Below are positions 23,120 through 34,629 of a DNA stretch of 63,562 bases, piece by piece (the first letter of the stretch is position 1; the number at the start of each line of letters is the position of its first letter). The translations under genes were made by a program, and so were the position numbers. Source of the stretch: Didymodactylos carnosus (lineage: Eukaryota > Rotifera > Eurotatoria > Philodinida > Philodinidae). The stretch is taken from assembly GCA_905250885.1 (NCBI GenBank), contig CAJNOQ010000204.1:1-63562 (forward strand), written 5' to 3'. The notes under the pieces are model-generated. The model had not been told where the DNA came from. It ran no database searches and saw only the letters and a program-made list of their open reading frames with translations.

Positions 23120-23760
23120 ACTCTAAATCTGAAATAAACATGCGTATATTTAAAATAATCAATTTTAATTTTAAAAAAATTCTGTATTAGTCTCCATGAT
23201 AGATTACTATTTGAGATGTTAATCAATGATCAAATTATTGCTAAACAACAGATGTAAATCTCTTTAAACAGAGCCACCTGAATTATCAGACTTGACAAAT
23301 GAGTTTTTCCTTATTGTATACGATGATTTTTTTATTATACTCTTATAATACAATAAAAGCTATAACACCAGTCACAGCTCTTTGTTCATGTTTTCTTTTT
23401 AAAACTTAATAAATAAAATAGAAAAAATTCCACGACTATACAAAAAAAACTATGTACATTCAATTTACAATGTTGAGTTTCTTTTTCCTGTTATCTGTCT
23501 AACTATTATTTTCTAGAATCATCAGGAAAAAAAGAAAAAAAGTAATAACATTTGCATACAAAAGTTTATTGCAATCAAATAAACAAGAAAAAAAAATGAA
23601 TCAACAATCAAAGCGAAGTGTTGCAACGTTAATTAAAAATAACAGTAAAGATCAGATATCACTTTGTTAAGAATCAATTTATTTGATAAAAGAACAAATA
23701 AATAAATAAAACAATTTGAAACACAAGTTGGAAGAAGCAAAGAGCACCATTTCAATTAAA

Positions 23761-25910
23761 TCAAGTACCATCTTCACCAACTTCTAAAAATTGTCTCGAT
23801 TGATCTTGAATACATTCACCTTTCGGAGTAATTAAAAATCGACTGTAACTACCATCAGAACATAATGCTGTAAAAAAAAGAAATTAAAATGATATAAATA
23901 CAATGCAAATACTGAATGGTAAAATATTTATTTCAAGAAGAATGGGAAATTTTTTTCTCATTCCCTCAGTACAGTTTTATAGCATTATTTATAAGGCTGA
24001 AATTTGAGGAATGAAAATCAAATCACTTACTGATAACTGTTTTATTGGCATCCGAATTGGGGCCAAAAGCGCAAATACCAAGTGTATTCGATGGCAAAGG
24101 AAATTTACATGAACTCCATTTAGAACTAAAATATTTTGGTAAAAAAGTGGCAGCACTCGTCAAACTAAAATAGAGATGTAAAATGATAGATTTATGCAAT
24201 ATTCTTCTTCTATTTATTTTGTGAGAAATTATTGTTCTAGACCTGAAAAAATATCAGATTTTATATTATCTTTCTACCTGCCGAACATTGAAAAAATTAT
24301 TTTCCACGTATAACTATGATGTTTCAGTCACATTCAGCTCCATTCGAAAGCTATTCTGACAAGAATTATTTGTTCAGACGTACGAACCTTGAATGTCGCG
24401 ACGTATTTCGATAAGGTTCTTCAATATAAAATATGTGCACTGTTGAATGATCACTTGATACGCATAATAATGTTGAATCTTGGTTAAAATTAATGCTAGA
24501 ATTAAAATAAAAAACTCAAAGTCTTACGAAGTTTAAAAGACAACAGTGAAGTAAGATAATCAGTGTTGTATATCCTATTTGATGTATAATCACACCTTAG
24601 TAGCATTCTGGTAGTTGCTACTCACCAGTGAATAGTAGCGTTGTTAGCTCCGCGTCGCAGTTCGTTTACTAGTTGACTTGTTTCGGTATCAAATATTCGT
24701 ATTAGAGTACCCTTCAAAAAGAAAATAGAACACATTCTCCAGTTTCCTTAGTTTCGTCCCATAGCGCTTGGCTGAGAATAAAACAAGACTTACCTTTTCT
24801 GATGCTGTAGCTAAACGAGTACCAGACATATTCATTGCTAAATCTAAAAGAGAAAACGATGCGATTATTTTCATCAAATAAAAATGCCACTATATTCGAA
24901 ACAAATACAAAGACTCATAATGGACGACGGATAGCAACATACATATCAATGATGCTTCATGTGCATTTATTTCGACCACTGGCTTTTCTGTATTGGCCAA
25001 ATCGACAAGACAAACGCGCCCTATATGATGACTCGGATATGCCAAATAGGATTTTGAACCAGATGGACAAACTACACACAAACCTAAACAATAAAGGCGT
25101 TCAAAATATTTCTCTATAACCTAAGTATGTATATACCATGAGTATTGGTACAAGTTTCAAAAACGTGCAACTGTTGGGGATTTTGTGTAAACGTATAAAC
25201 TTTAATCATTGTTTCCAGTACAACAATAATTCTAAAAACAAACGAAAACCAATAAAACTAAACATTTTCTTTGTTTCAGTCATTCTTACCTGTCACGACG
25301 TAATCGAACCGCTTTCACTTCAGTAGAAAATTCAAGCTCAATAACAATTTTCTTCCTTAGATCGTCCCAAATCATTACTAAATGCAAACTGTTAATAAAG
25401 GAATATACTTTAGAGTATGATTTACACAACTCAGAGATCAAAATGTAGATTTGAATGATCATTATAAATGAATATTCAAGCTGATTTATTAATATATCAT
25501 CATCGTTGTGTATATAAGCAAAATCGAGGCACATTAGTTTACCTTTTGATGGAGAATACTTAGGCGTTCTGCCACCACCAACAAGAGCCACCTACAGGAA
25601 AGAAAGTATGCTGAAAGTTTGTACGAGGAGAAACTAGATAAATTTCGTACTCACGTATTTGCAACGAAATAGCATCTCAACTTGACCAATCCCGCCATCC
25701 AGAAAATCTTGCCGTTGAATTTGACGTAGTGGATCACTGTCGTATATTCGAAAACCGTTCTCTAAGCCGCATGCAAAACAGCCTGAAAACATAAATTTGA
25801 TTACTGTTCGCGTCAACAGCTGTTCTGACTTCCAGTGACATACCTGAATCTTGATTAAAACCAAAGTAGAGTAAACCATTCTTTCCGGTTTTTGTACTAT
25901 GAAGACTCAT
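23761..25910 (-). CDS. WDR45: PROPPIN WD-repeat protein, WDR45/WIPI4-like
   Basis: Beta-propeller that binds PI3P/PI(3,5)P2 and acts in autophagosome formation. Eleven exons (25910-25844, 25782-25655, 25591-25543, 25377-25290, 25231-25137, 25083-24943, 24843-24794, 24711-24626, 24495-24388, 24164-24031, 23867-23761) join in frame to 350 residues, the usual length for WIPI3/4. Diagnostic segments: [73 protein letters not shown], and the phosphoinositide-binding LRRG at residues 224-227. Then come [21 protein letters not shown] and a C-terminal blade. WDR45 versus WDR45B (WIPI3) cannot be settled without alignment. It lies head-to-tail with bL21m and diverges from FAM114A across about 1.5 kb. 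Confidence 0.93.
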
Positions 25911-27399
25911 GTCTTACAATCAAATTCTGAGTAACTTAATACAATGTGGATAAAAAGACATGTTTCGATTTAGAAGAACAGTAACAACATATCTAGTATT
26001 ACTTTTCCTTTCATTTTATATCATTTCATTTCATTTTGTGACTGAATGAATAAATGAAAGATGAATGAAACAAACAAATTCAACGGACGTGGTATTCTTC
26101 GGAAGAGAACAACAACGCCAAACGAAAAGTATGCTAGAGGTCGCCGCATTACAGAGTATTTTTTCTGAAAAAGGATTATAGATTGCACTTTGTTGGCCAA
26201 AAAGGTGGGTAATCAAAAACATTTTTGTATTTTCATTCAAATACACAGGGTATTATTGGGCACATGATGATGTTACACGTAAACACGTTGGTGCTATGTT
26301 TTTAATGCAATTGCATCGATACTTCCACTGTATAGTGATTATTAACTCTTATGCCTACGTCTACGATATTCTATATTGTATATGCTACTCAGTGCACCAA
26401 AGAAATTTACCTGCTAAATTTTACTTGGAAACTTCTGATGTAGCGCTGATTCATATTTTATTTTGAATGGATAATTATTGATTACAATTCTTTTGCAATG
26501 TATGTAAGGCAAAGAAAAACTGCCGAAAAAAACCGTCTAAGGCCCTAGCAACGGCACCCTTTGGCCGTTAGATCATTTGGTTATCTTGACAAAATTCGAG
26601 TTTTATGAGCCATGTGTTATTATCAACTAAACACTTTGACACGCTTTAAACTCCAGCAATTTTCAATGACTGGTCTCCCGTAAACAGTGTTTTCGATAGT
26701 AGTTTTGGTGGAGGAGGGTGGCGAGTCTGCTGAGTAATTGAAGTTTTTTATTGAGTAATGCATTTTTTTACTAAAATTTTTTCTGAGTGTTACTCAGAAA
26801 AAAATATTAGTTACCCAGTTACTCAGGTACATAAAAGTCAGCTCAACTTAAATTTCTTAAAAAATTTCTGAGTAAGTCAACATTTTTTGAGTAACTGTAT
26901 CCAGACGAAGGGGTGGTTTGCAACCTCTCCCATCCTCTAATCGATGACGCTGCCCGTAAATGTAACTATAAATGGATTTAGTAACGTAAAAGTGAGAGAG
27001 ATCACCAAAGGCCTCTGACCTGTCACACGATCGTCTTCGCCAAACAAATAAACATAAAAAATAAGATGCTTACTGAAAAAAGAAGACGCTCCTTAAGTTG
27101 CTTTGCAAATATAATGAATTCTTTTGCGTCGTTTGAAAAGGGTAATGAATGAATTATGTAAATAAATCTTGTAAAAAAAAGTGCTATGCTGAAGTGATTT
27201 TTTAATGTGAAATGCTTTACTTCAGCTCACTTTTCTCTTGTACTTGTGTAGGTCGTGTTAAGACTGAAGGAGTAAGTATTTATACTCTGTCAATAAAAAT
27301 ACAGTCCATATTCTGGCTTGTGCGCATACTCAAGTCTCTCGCACTCTGTTGTATATGAATAACATGATATTTTTATTTGTAATAAAATTTTCATTTTAG
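25911..27399. promoter_or_regulatory. Divergent upstream region of WDR45 and FAM114A
   Basis: No gene recognised. It should hold the promoters of the two divergent genes, but I cannot point to a specific core element. A 12-bp-arm hairpin (ttttttctgagt, loop gtt, actcagaaaaaa) lies at 26777-26803 inside a zone with several gagtaact repeats. A 3' splice acceptor (cattttag) directly precedes the FAM114A ATG, so that gene has at least one upstream non-coding exon in or beyond this region. Confidence 0.45.
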
Positions 27400-29993
27400 A
27401 TGTCTACTCACCGTACAGACGATAGCGAGGAAGAATTCGAAAGTGCCGATGAAGGCGACAACAATGACTGGGTGGATTCAAAACATAGTGAAAACGGGAA
27501 GAAAATTAATGTTAACATCGACAATACAGTCAATGAGAACAAAACAACTATTGGCCAAATTACTAATGATCTGAGATCTCTTGAAATTCATACTGACAAT
27601 ACAAAACAAGAACCTCTAACAGATATTGAAGAAAAAGATATAGTATCAAGTGGCATGGAAGACTGGTCCATTTGGCCAACATCCGATACAATACCTGAAG
27701 TAAATAAACAAACTGATGATCATCTAGTCCACGCGTCAGTAGAAAGCATCAAGACTCATCTTCAGCATCAAGACTCATCTTCTTCGACATCTTTATCCTC
27801 AACAGCAGATAAAAAACAGTCATCAGCACATTCAGATAACGACAGTTCATCATTTGAAGAAAAAAATGATAATCGATATTCTCAACAGCGAAAGAAATAT
27901 CGGAAAAATAGGTGTGATTCAAACAATGACGATGGTGAATCAAAGAAAGTTATAACACGTCCTTCTCGTGAAACAACGACAAACGAGGAGAAGACCACTA
28001 TAAACGTTGAAAAACAACAGCAACAACATAATGCTCAAGAAGCTCGCCGTCTTTTCGATAACTTGTCAGAACAATCACCAACAAGCACGGTAAGTAACTT
28101 TTTATTATCATTTTGGTGCAGAAGTTCGTGATTGTGTATTTTTCTTAGCCAAACTGGGGACATTCATGGTCAAACATTGGATCGTTCCTTTCAAACGCAA
28201 AATCAACAGTAAGCACATTGAAAAGTACTGTTAGTAAGTAAACAAAGGAAACATCCATGGACTTTGTTTGATGACATTGCCCTGTTTTCGTAGGTGAAGG
28301 TTTTACTGCTGTCATTGAGTCTGTTGAAAGTAGCTTGGGGGCGCCTGATCCACAACAGTTGGCAGAAATGAACCGAATGGCGTTCAAAATTAAAGGCGAA
28401 GCATCCGATAGTGAAACAGAAGGTACGTTTCTCAATTCGGGTTCCACATTACTTTATATGGACTTTGTACCTTTAGAATCAGATGCACAACAACAACAAC
28501 AACAACAACAACAACAGCAACAGCAGAATGATCTAATCGTAAATCAAGGTGGTTGGCTAAGTTCTTTAAGCATCGACAAAATCACAACAACTGTGCGTGT
28601 TATAAAGATCATACTGATACATTTTACATTGTTTTTTGTGTTACAGGGTATGCAGATTGTTTCGGGAAGTTTAGATGTGCTGGAAACTGTTGGAAAGAAA
28701 ACATTTGAAGTAATCAATGAAGCTGATCCAGAATTAAAAGGGACAAGACGTTTGTTAGCGGGAAGACAAGATTCCGTAACACTATCTGAAGTAAGATTCA
28801 AAGAGATAGTTATTTGTCTTTTAAAGTAACGAACTGGTTTCTTTTCTTGTACTAGATAATTCGTGAAGCACAGCAACATGATACTAGTGATAATTCGTCA
28901 AAATCTAAGAATGATAGTGTAACGTTTATTCATCTATTTGAAAAAAATCAAGGTGAGACTATCTAGATTTTTTTCTAATATCAGTATTAGTCTAATAGAA
29001 ACGAGATGTTTCGATCGAAATCGTAGTCAACATTTATTTCTGATCATTTTTTTCAAGGTTTGGCACATTTGGAAGCCTTAGAAATATTATCATCTCAAGC
29101 AGCAAGTAAAATAGAAACACTTGATTATCGTAATAGAGAATTGCTAGAAAAAATAGCCGTCTTCTTCGATATGGAAAACGATAAAATCGACGATAACTCT
29201 AACGGTGATACAATGAACACTATTGAGAATCAAATTCCCACTATAGATGATTTATCAGTCAAATTTACAACATATCAAACACAGCTACGTTCAACAGTAT
29301 CCGTAGATAAAGTGCTGGAAGTTTATCAGTCAGCAAATGAATTTATAAGCGAATGGGATTGGATGGATACGACGCTGGATCAGAAAGTAAGCAGTAAAGC
29401 CTTTTTTTATATGTGCGATTTTTTAGGAAAATCTACTTGCTGCAAAGCAAAGTTTATTCTCATGCTAGACGATTATTAGTTTAACTCGTGTACAATCCAT
29501 GTTATTTATATACTTTACTGTGAATTAAAAATGTAAAATAAAGTGCACATGTCTTTTTTATTATTAGACATTACACGACGAAGCAATAGATTGTTTAGCA
29601 ATATTATGTTCTCGTATCGTTGAATATTATCGTAAATCGGCTGAATTATTTTTAATAGGTTGTAAAAGTTTAACATCATTTTCTGTTGATATTGAACTAT
29701 TAAAACTGTATCAGAAACAACAATCTGACTTTGCAAATATGTTATCAGGAATTCCCACATTATTTGCTAAACATATGAAACGTCTTCAAAATATACCATC
29801 AAATTCAACAAAAAATAGTGAAGCACCAGTACGCTGTGATGTCCAATACAAACATCAACTAATCACAGATTTATTTATACAATCCGCAAGTTCAGTGACT
29901 TATGCACAGGATTCATATTGTCTATTGAAACCAGTTGTTCAACAATCGATTATTTATCATATGAGTACAACGACAATATTAACTGGCCGTTAG
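27400..29993 (+). CDS. FAM114A: FAM114A (NOXP20) family protein
   Basis: FAM114A1/2 family; vertebrate members are Golgi-associated, with a reported link to Rab2 and neuronal differentiation, but the biochemical role is poorly defined. Eight exons (27400-28089, 28149-28233, 28294-28422, 28477-28592, 28647-28790, 28856-28952, 29058-29386, 29568-29993) join in frame to 671 residues. Order: an acidic, low-complexity N-terminus with EDWSIWP; WGHSWSNIGSFLSNAKSTVSTLKS, the amphipathic family hallmark; VSEGFTAVIESVESSLG; a polyglutamine tract of about 13 Q at exon 4; GGWLSSLSIDK; GSLDVLETVGKKTFEVI; DPELKGTRRLL; LHLEALEILSSQA-like helix (here GLAHLEALEILSSQ); and a helical C-terminal half. It is longer than the vertebrate proteins because of the N-terminal extension. 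The ATG sits directly after a splice acceptor. Confidence 0.88.
28489..28527 (+). repeat. (CAA/CAG)n polyglutamine repeat
   Basis: About thirteen consecutive glutamine codons, CAA first and then mixed CAG/CAA, at the start of FAM114A exon 4. Likely length-variable. Confidence 0.9.
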
Positions 29994-31109
29994 CTTCTAC
30001 CACATACCCATTTATCTTTATGATTGTTTTTCACATCAAGCATTCTATGCTTTTTTTGCATGCATAAAGGGAAATGAGTAATTGTCTGCATGTTGTTTCA
30101 TTAAGAGTTCTTAATCTTTTGTTTTGTTATTTATTTTTTTTTCGGGTTGGAGATAAAAAGGAATATGATGTTTTTATCTTTTCTCTGTTGCTGTATTATT
30201 GAATATGTTCTCATGTATAGTTAAATTATAAATATATATTTGAGATGCCTCAATTTTTAATGGTTGGTTTCTTCTTAACACATCTTTCTGTGTTTAGCAA
30301 TCTTCCTGAGACGGTAACGCTATCGTTGCTTCCTATTAAAAATTACAAGACAATTAACGTTGGCTATTATCTTCTTCATAAAGATGATCATGAAAACATA
30401 ATTTATTGATTGACACATCATACAGCAAAGAGCAAAAGAATTAATCCTAACTTTCAAACTATCTCGTTTTCTCTTGACATTTATTTTCTGTTTTCCACAA
30501 AATTTTATGGTAGAAATCATATCTCCGAATGTACCTAGAAATTAATCTATTAGTAGAAGACAATATCGCTGTGGAAGACGAAAGAAAAATACTCTGTCTT
30601 GTGGTTACTGATGTGGGATGTTGATAAGCATCAGTTTTAATAACCCAATGTCTTTCCGAATGAGTGGAAGACGATTAATATTACGTTTTTGCTTTTCGAA
30701 TCAGAGTATTATATTGACATAGATCAATGAAATTCTTTTGAATATACGCTTAGCTCATTATCTTACTCTCATCCAATTCAAGTATCAGTAAAAGGCGGGT
30801 TTTAACTGTCTTTTTATTATAATCGAAATGTTTCTCATTTCAAGGACTTTCTAATGACACAAAGCTGAGTCTGAAGCTCTTTATCTTATTGAGTTATACG
30901 GTCGACAAGGTTTTCTGGTCGGCAAAAATCCAAGACTTTGAGCTTGATTTCTAAAACTTTTCGTCAGAATTCTTAGAATTCTGACGATTTCTGACAATTC
31001 TGAAATTCAGAATTGTTTTACGAAGACATCTCACGTAGTACTACTAGTGTTCCAAGTTTCGAAATTCTCATACTCGAGCTTCGTGAGATACCGAAAACCG
31101 TATATCGCT
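29994..31109. other. Intergenic; paired short palindromes
   Basis: No gene recognised. Two adjacent near-perfect palindromes occur at 30962-30986 (cgtcagaattct, t, agaattctgacg) and 30994-31016 (acaattctgaa, a, ttcagaattgt). The rest is AT-rich 3' flank of FAM114A. Confidence 0.5.
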
Positions 31110-32125
31110 CCGACATGCTGGATCAATATTTTTCGATGTGAAGCAGGCATTTGATTTTGGCTGGATAGATGGTCTTATCTACAAGCTGACAAATTCAAAA
31201 GATCGACATATTTATTCTTCTGGATAATAGGATGTCTTCACCATTGAACTACCCACATAGAACTAGAAAACATTCTATCTAGAAAGTTTGTTCTCAAATC
31301 TGGCACACCTTGGGGTTCTCCACTACGTCCGCTTCTATACATCCCATACACGGCGGATTCAGTAAACAAAGCTCCACAGCATACAGAAATAGGATTGTTC
31401 GCTGATTACACATCATTCTAGACAGCTAGCAACAACTCTGTTAACTTACAAAAACGGTTACAGAAGTCCATAGATGAATTTCAAAAATGATGCTATTGGT
31501 GGAAACTTGAACTTCAATCAACTAAAATCGAATTTATTCATTTCACCCACCATCCACGAAAATACAAAAACACAATTCATCTGAAGATAGGCGAAGCCAC
31601 AATCACGACTCAGTCAAACGCTAGATATCTTGGTTTTCTTGTTGATCAACAACTGAAATGGAATCATCACATGCAACATGTGAAAGAAAAGCTAAGATTG
31701 AAAGAAAGTTAAGATTTTTAGTTAAATACATTCCAGATGCGAATAGTAGAATTATTTTGAACCTGTACTAAACTCTGATAAGGTCAATAATTTCCTACAG
31801 TGCACCGATCACCTTTATCACCTTAGAAGATAAACACTTAAAACAGCTACAAGTCATTCAAAAGAAATCTATAAAAACGGCACTCTCTGTCCCGAGCTAC
31901 ACATCAACTACTTATATAAACCAAGTGTTTCGTATCCTATATTTTAAACAATTTTGTGAGAAACTAACAAAAAACACACTACGACGAACAAGCACGAATC
32001 AAGACCACCTATTAACAACTTTATTAGAAGACATTATCGAAATTGCTACTGATCAGCCTGCATGGATATAAACACAATATGCTGTTAAAATCCATGTAAA
32101 AATAACGTTATTCTAAAAAGCTTTT
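31110..32125 (+). pseudogene. Non-LTR retrotransposon remnant 2, reverse transcriptase
   Basis: Broken reading frames match the RT and thumb regions of a non-LTR element: SIFFDVKQAFDF (motif A), SGTPWGSPLRPLLYI (motif B, with W for the usual Q), then GLFADYTSF, where the catalytic FADD has become FADY. It continues with QKSIDEF, LELQSTKIEFIHF, ARYLGFLVDQQLKWNHHM, and SYSAPITFITLE. Multiple stops and at least one short duplication interrupt it. The sequence differs clearly from the copies at 5835 and 37306, so it is another family. No 3' tail repeat was identified. Confidence 0.85.
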
Positions 32126-33206
32126 CAAGCTTAAGACCACGTGTCAGCGCCCTTTTTTATCTCTAGGTTTTAGATAGAACCGATGCCTCATACAGAAACT
32201 GGCGAAAAACGTCAGACACCAGTATAATTTAAGGAAAATATCTCCCAAAGTAACCTGGCTTTTGATTGTAACCAGACGTTTTCGAAAATTTTTGAACGAG
32301 TCATTCGATAGGGATTTAAAAGTTTCCCATGTGACATAGTTTTCAAGGTTTTAACATTTAGGTGGTATTCACAACCAAACTGCTTGAACCTTTCAAAACT
32401 CGCTTAGTTTCGCCTGATGTAGAGCTCAGGAATGTTAAAATTATTGCTCATATTGAGGTTTTACCGGAAGACCTTCAGACGTTTTCCGGAAAACCTACCC
32501 AAGACTTGCTCTGCTTTTTATAATTCTGGTCATCAGATCGGATACAAGAACTTTCCTTATGCTTACTCTTCAACTTTCATGCAGTTTAGTTAAAAAATGA
32601 AACTATCAGAAGCTTTTTATTTTAGTAGGTCATAGCGGAAAAATTGATTTTCCTGAAAAACTCATCTTTTGAAGTTTCTTTAATTCGGACAGCAAAACAA
32701 ACATTGCCACGAGATTTAGCATGCCAGAAACCTATGTAGCATGGACTTTTGAGGCTCTTAAGGTTCAGGTTTAGCCGATAGGCAGGTCCCCGGAGATTGC
32801 CCGTAGCACCAGAAATACGGTAGACAGCGACTTGGGGCTGGCGCCATTTTGTAGAGCGACATCTTTTGCATATTCACATGTGTTTAGAATGGTACTTTGC
32901 TAGTACTATTCTAGTACTAATAGCAGATTTTTGGAACGTCAGGCGCGGACATTTCGTTTCGAAAGGTACACCACGGTAGACCTGCTCTGAAAGCTTCATT
33001 ATTTCATAAATCTATGTGCCCCGGCATCTAGTTTTTTTTTAAGAAGCTGAAAACCGGAGGTCTCTAGCTCTTGCTGTTCAAAAGTTATTAAAATACATTG
33101 GACTGCACTATATTTTGAAACAGATAGTAGTGGTACTACGTGAAACGTCTTCATAAAACAGTTTTGTAAGAATTCTGGCTGGCGCGGACACAGTGTGAAT
33201 TTTTCT
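32126..33206. other. Intergenic, comparatively GC-rich, repeat-like
   Basis: Less AT-rich than the flanks, with ggcgcggaca repeated near 32940 and 33180 and cggtagac repeated near 32818 and 32973. It looks like part of an unrecognised repeat; no coding sequence seen. Confidence 0.4.
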
Positions 33207-33453
33207 ATAGAACAGACGGACATATGCTGTGGAAGTGGTACAAAAATCTATAAACACGTTTTTCTATAGGTTTTCGAATATGCTCTTTCCAGTGGTGAGA
33301 TTTCTAGAGCACAAAAATAATTTCCTATGAGTTTTCTCGAGGTCGGATCTCTGAAAAAACCATAAAAAATATTTTTGCGTTTCGAAAAGCTCACCATTGT
33401 AAAGAGCATATTGGAAAACCTATAGAAAAAATGTTGATAGACTTTCACACTAT
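33207..33453. mobile_element. Palindromic foldback/MITE element, copy 2
   Basis: Diverged copy of the element at 1-292: catatgctgtggaagtggta, gagatttctagagcacaaaa, and ctcaccattgtaaagagcat on the other side. The arms here (33207-33300 and 33386-33453) are imperfect and the right tip is partly lost, so this copy is older. The minus-strand reading frame at 33248-33664 is partly this element and shows no family. Confidence 0.75.
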
Positions 33454-34629
33454 TGTTAAAACAAATATCCAGATTCTCCAGTACAGAAGCATCGGCGCTA
33501 ATTGTGCTAATAGCTGGAATATAGGAGAATACTCTGTAAAAGATTGAAGGCGTTGCGATTTGACTTCTGAAGAACGCATTCATTTTATCGAACACAGCTG
33601 TTGGGAAAACCACGTAGTAAAAGGTTTTATTTTTTTCTCTCGCCACCTTTTCGTTCAAAGTCAAAATTTTTAATACTGATATATAGTAAAAAATGCGAAG
33701 ATTCAGAATATATAATGCATTTGCTTATCAGATTAGCCCGTTTTCTGGTACACTAAATTTCTCGTTAATACCGGTATTTTCATACTAATTTTTAATTAGT
33801 TATTTTTCCATTTCAGTTAAACTTCGGAATAAAACTTGTATTATCATTGAATAGCGGCTCGTTCAAAGTATATGTGGCACCGTTTGAAACTTTCGAAAGT
33901 CGCTTTTCATTTTTTTTCACCTAATGTCCGCCTGAATGCACACTGTGAGGGAGGTGATACACAATTTCGTCAACAATAAAAAGAATATAGAGAAAAGAAA
34001 ATGAATATAAATCAAGTAAATAGAAGAAGAAAAGGAAAGAGAAAGAAGAGTAAACGAAAAGGAAATAGAGATTCTGTGTGTTTTATAACCATTCTTTATA
34101 CAGTTCCTTCAAAAACAAAAGTTCATTTTGAAATATAAAATAACAATAAAAGACAACGAAAGTTACTACTAGCTCAAAGAGGCTTTGTCAAGTTGCCGGC
34201 GATGTAAATCTGAAAGGAGCTGTATGGAAGCATCCAACTGCTGTCGCAGATATGAGAGTATTTCTAATTAATAATCACAAATATTTCTATTTTAAGCTTG
34301 TTTTCGGTTAGACAGTCCAACAAGGATTTTATCATAGTTTAAAAAATCGGTGAGGGAGTCGCAAATTTTTTTCTTTGCTGAAATTTGTCATTCTACCTTC
34401 CTAGGTGAAGGAGAAAAGAAATACAGTATTATTCGTAGTTAATATACATTTAGCACATCATGGTCACGCTAACCTGCATACCAAACGCTTGCTTATTTAG
34501 TTAAAAATCAATCACTGACTGATATTATATTATTTTTTAAGATTAATATCAAAAATATGTGCATAGTTTATGTTTAATTAAACAAATAGTACACACAGTA
34601 TTTTTTTTATTTTAGTAATATAATTACTG
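33454..34629. other. Intergenic upstream of the carboxypeptidase gene
   Basis: No gene recognised. A purine-rich stretch (gaagaagaaaaggaaag) is at about 34020-34060. A short segment at 34195-34260 is briefly free of stops but has no family resemblance. Confidence 0.4.

Noticed and set aside
25138-25326. Plus-strand frames opposite WDR45
   Set aside because: They are shadows of WDR45 exons and introns on the minus strand.
33248-33664. 138-residue minus-strand frame
   Set aside because: The C-terminal part is the MITE copy and the rest has no family, start context or splice support.
34195-34260. Cys-rich short translation
   Set aside because: Stop-free only over a short distance, no acceptor or donor, no recognisable family.
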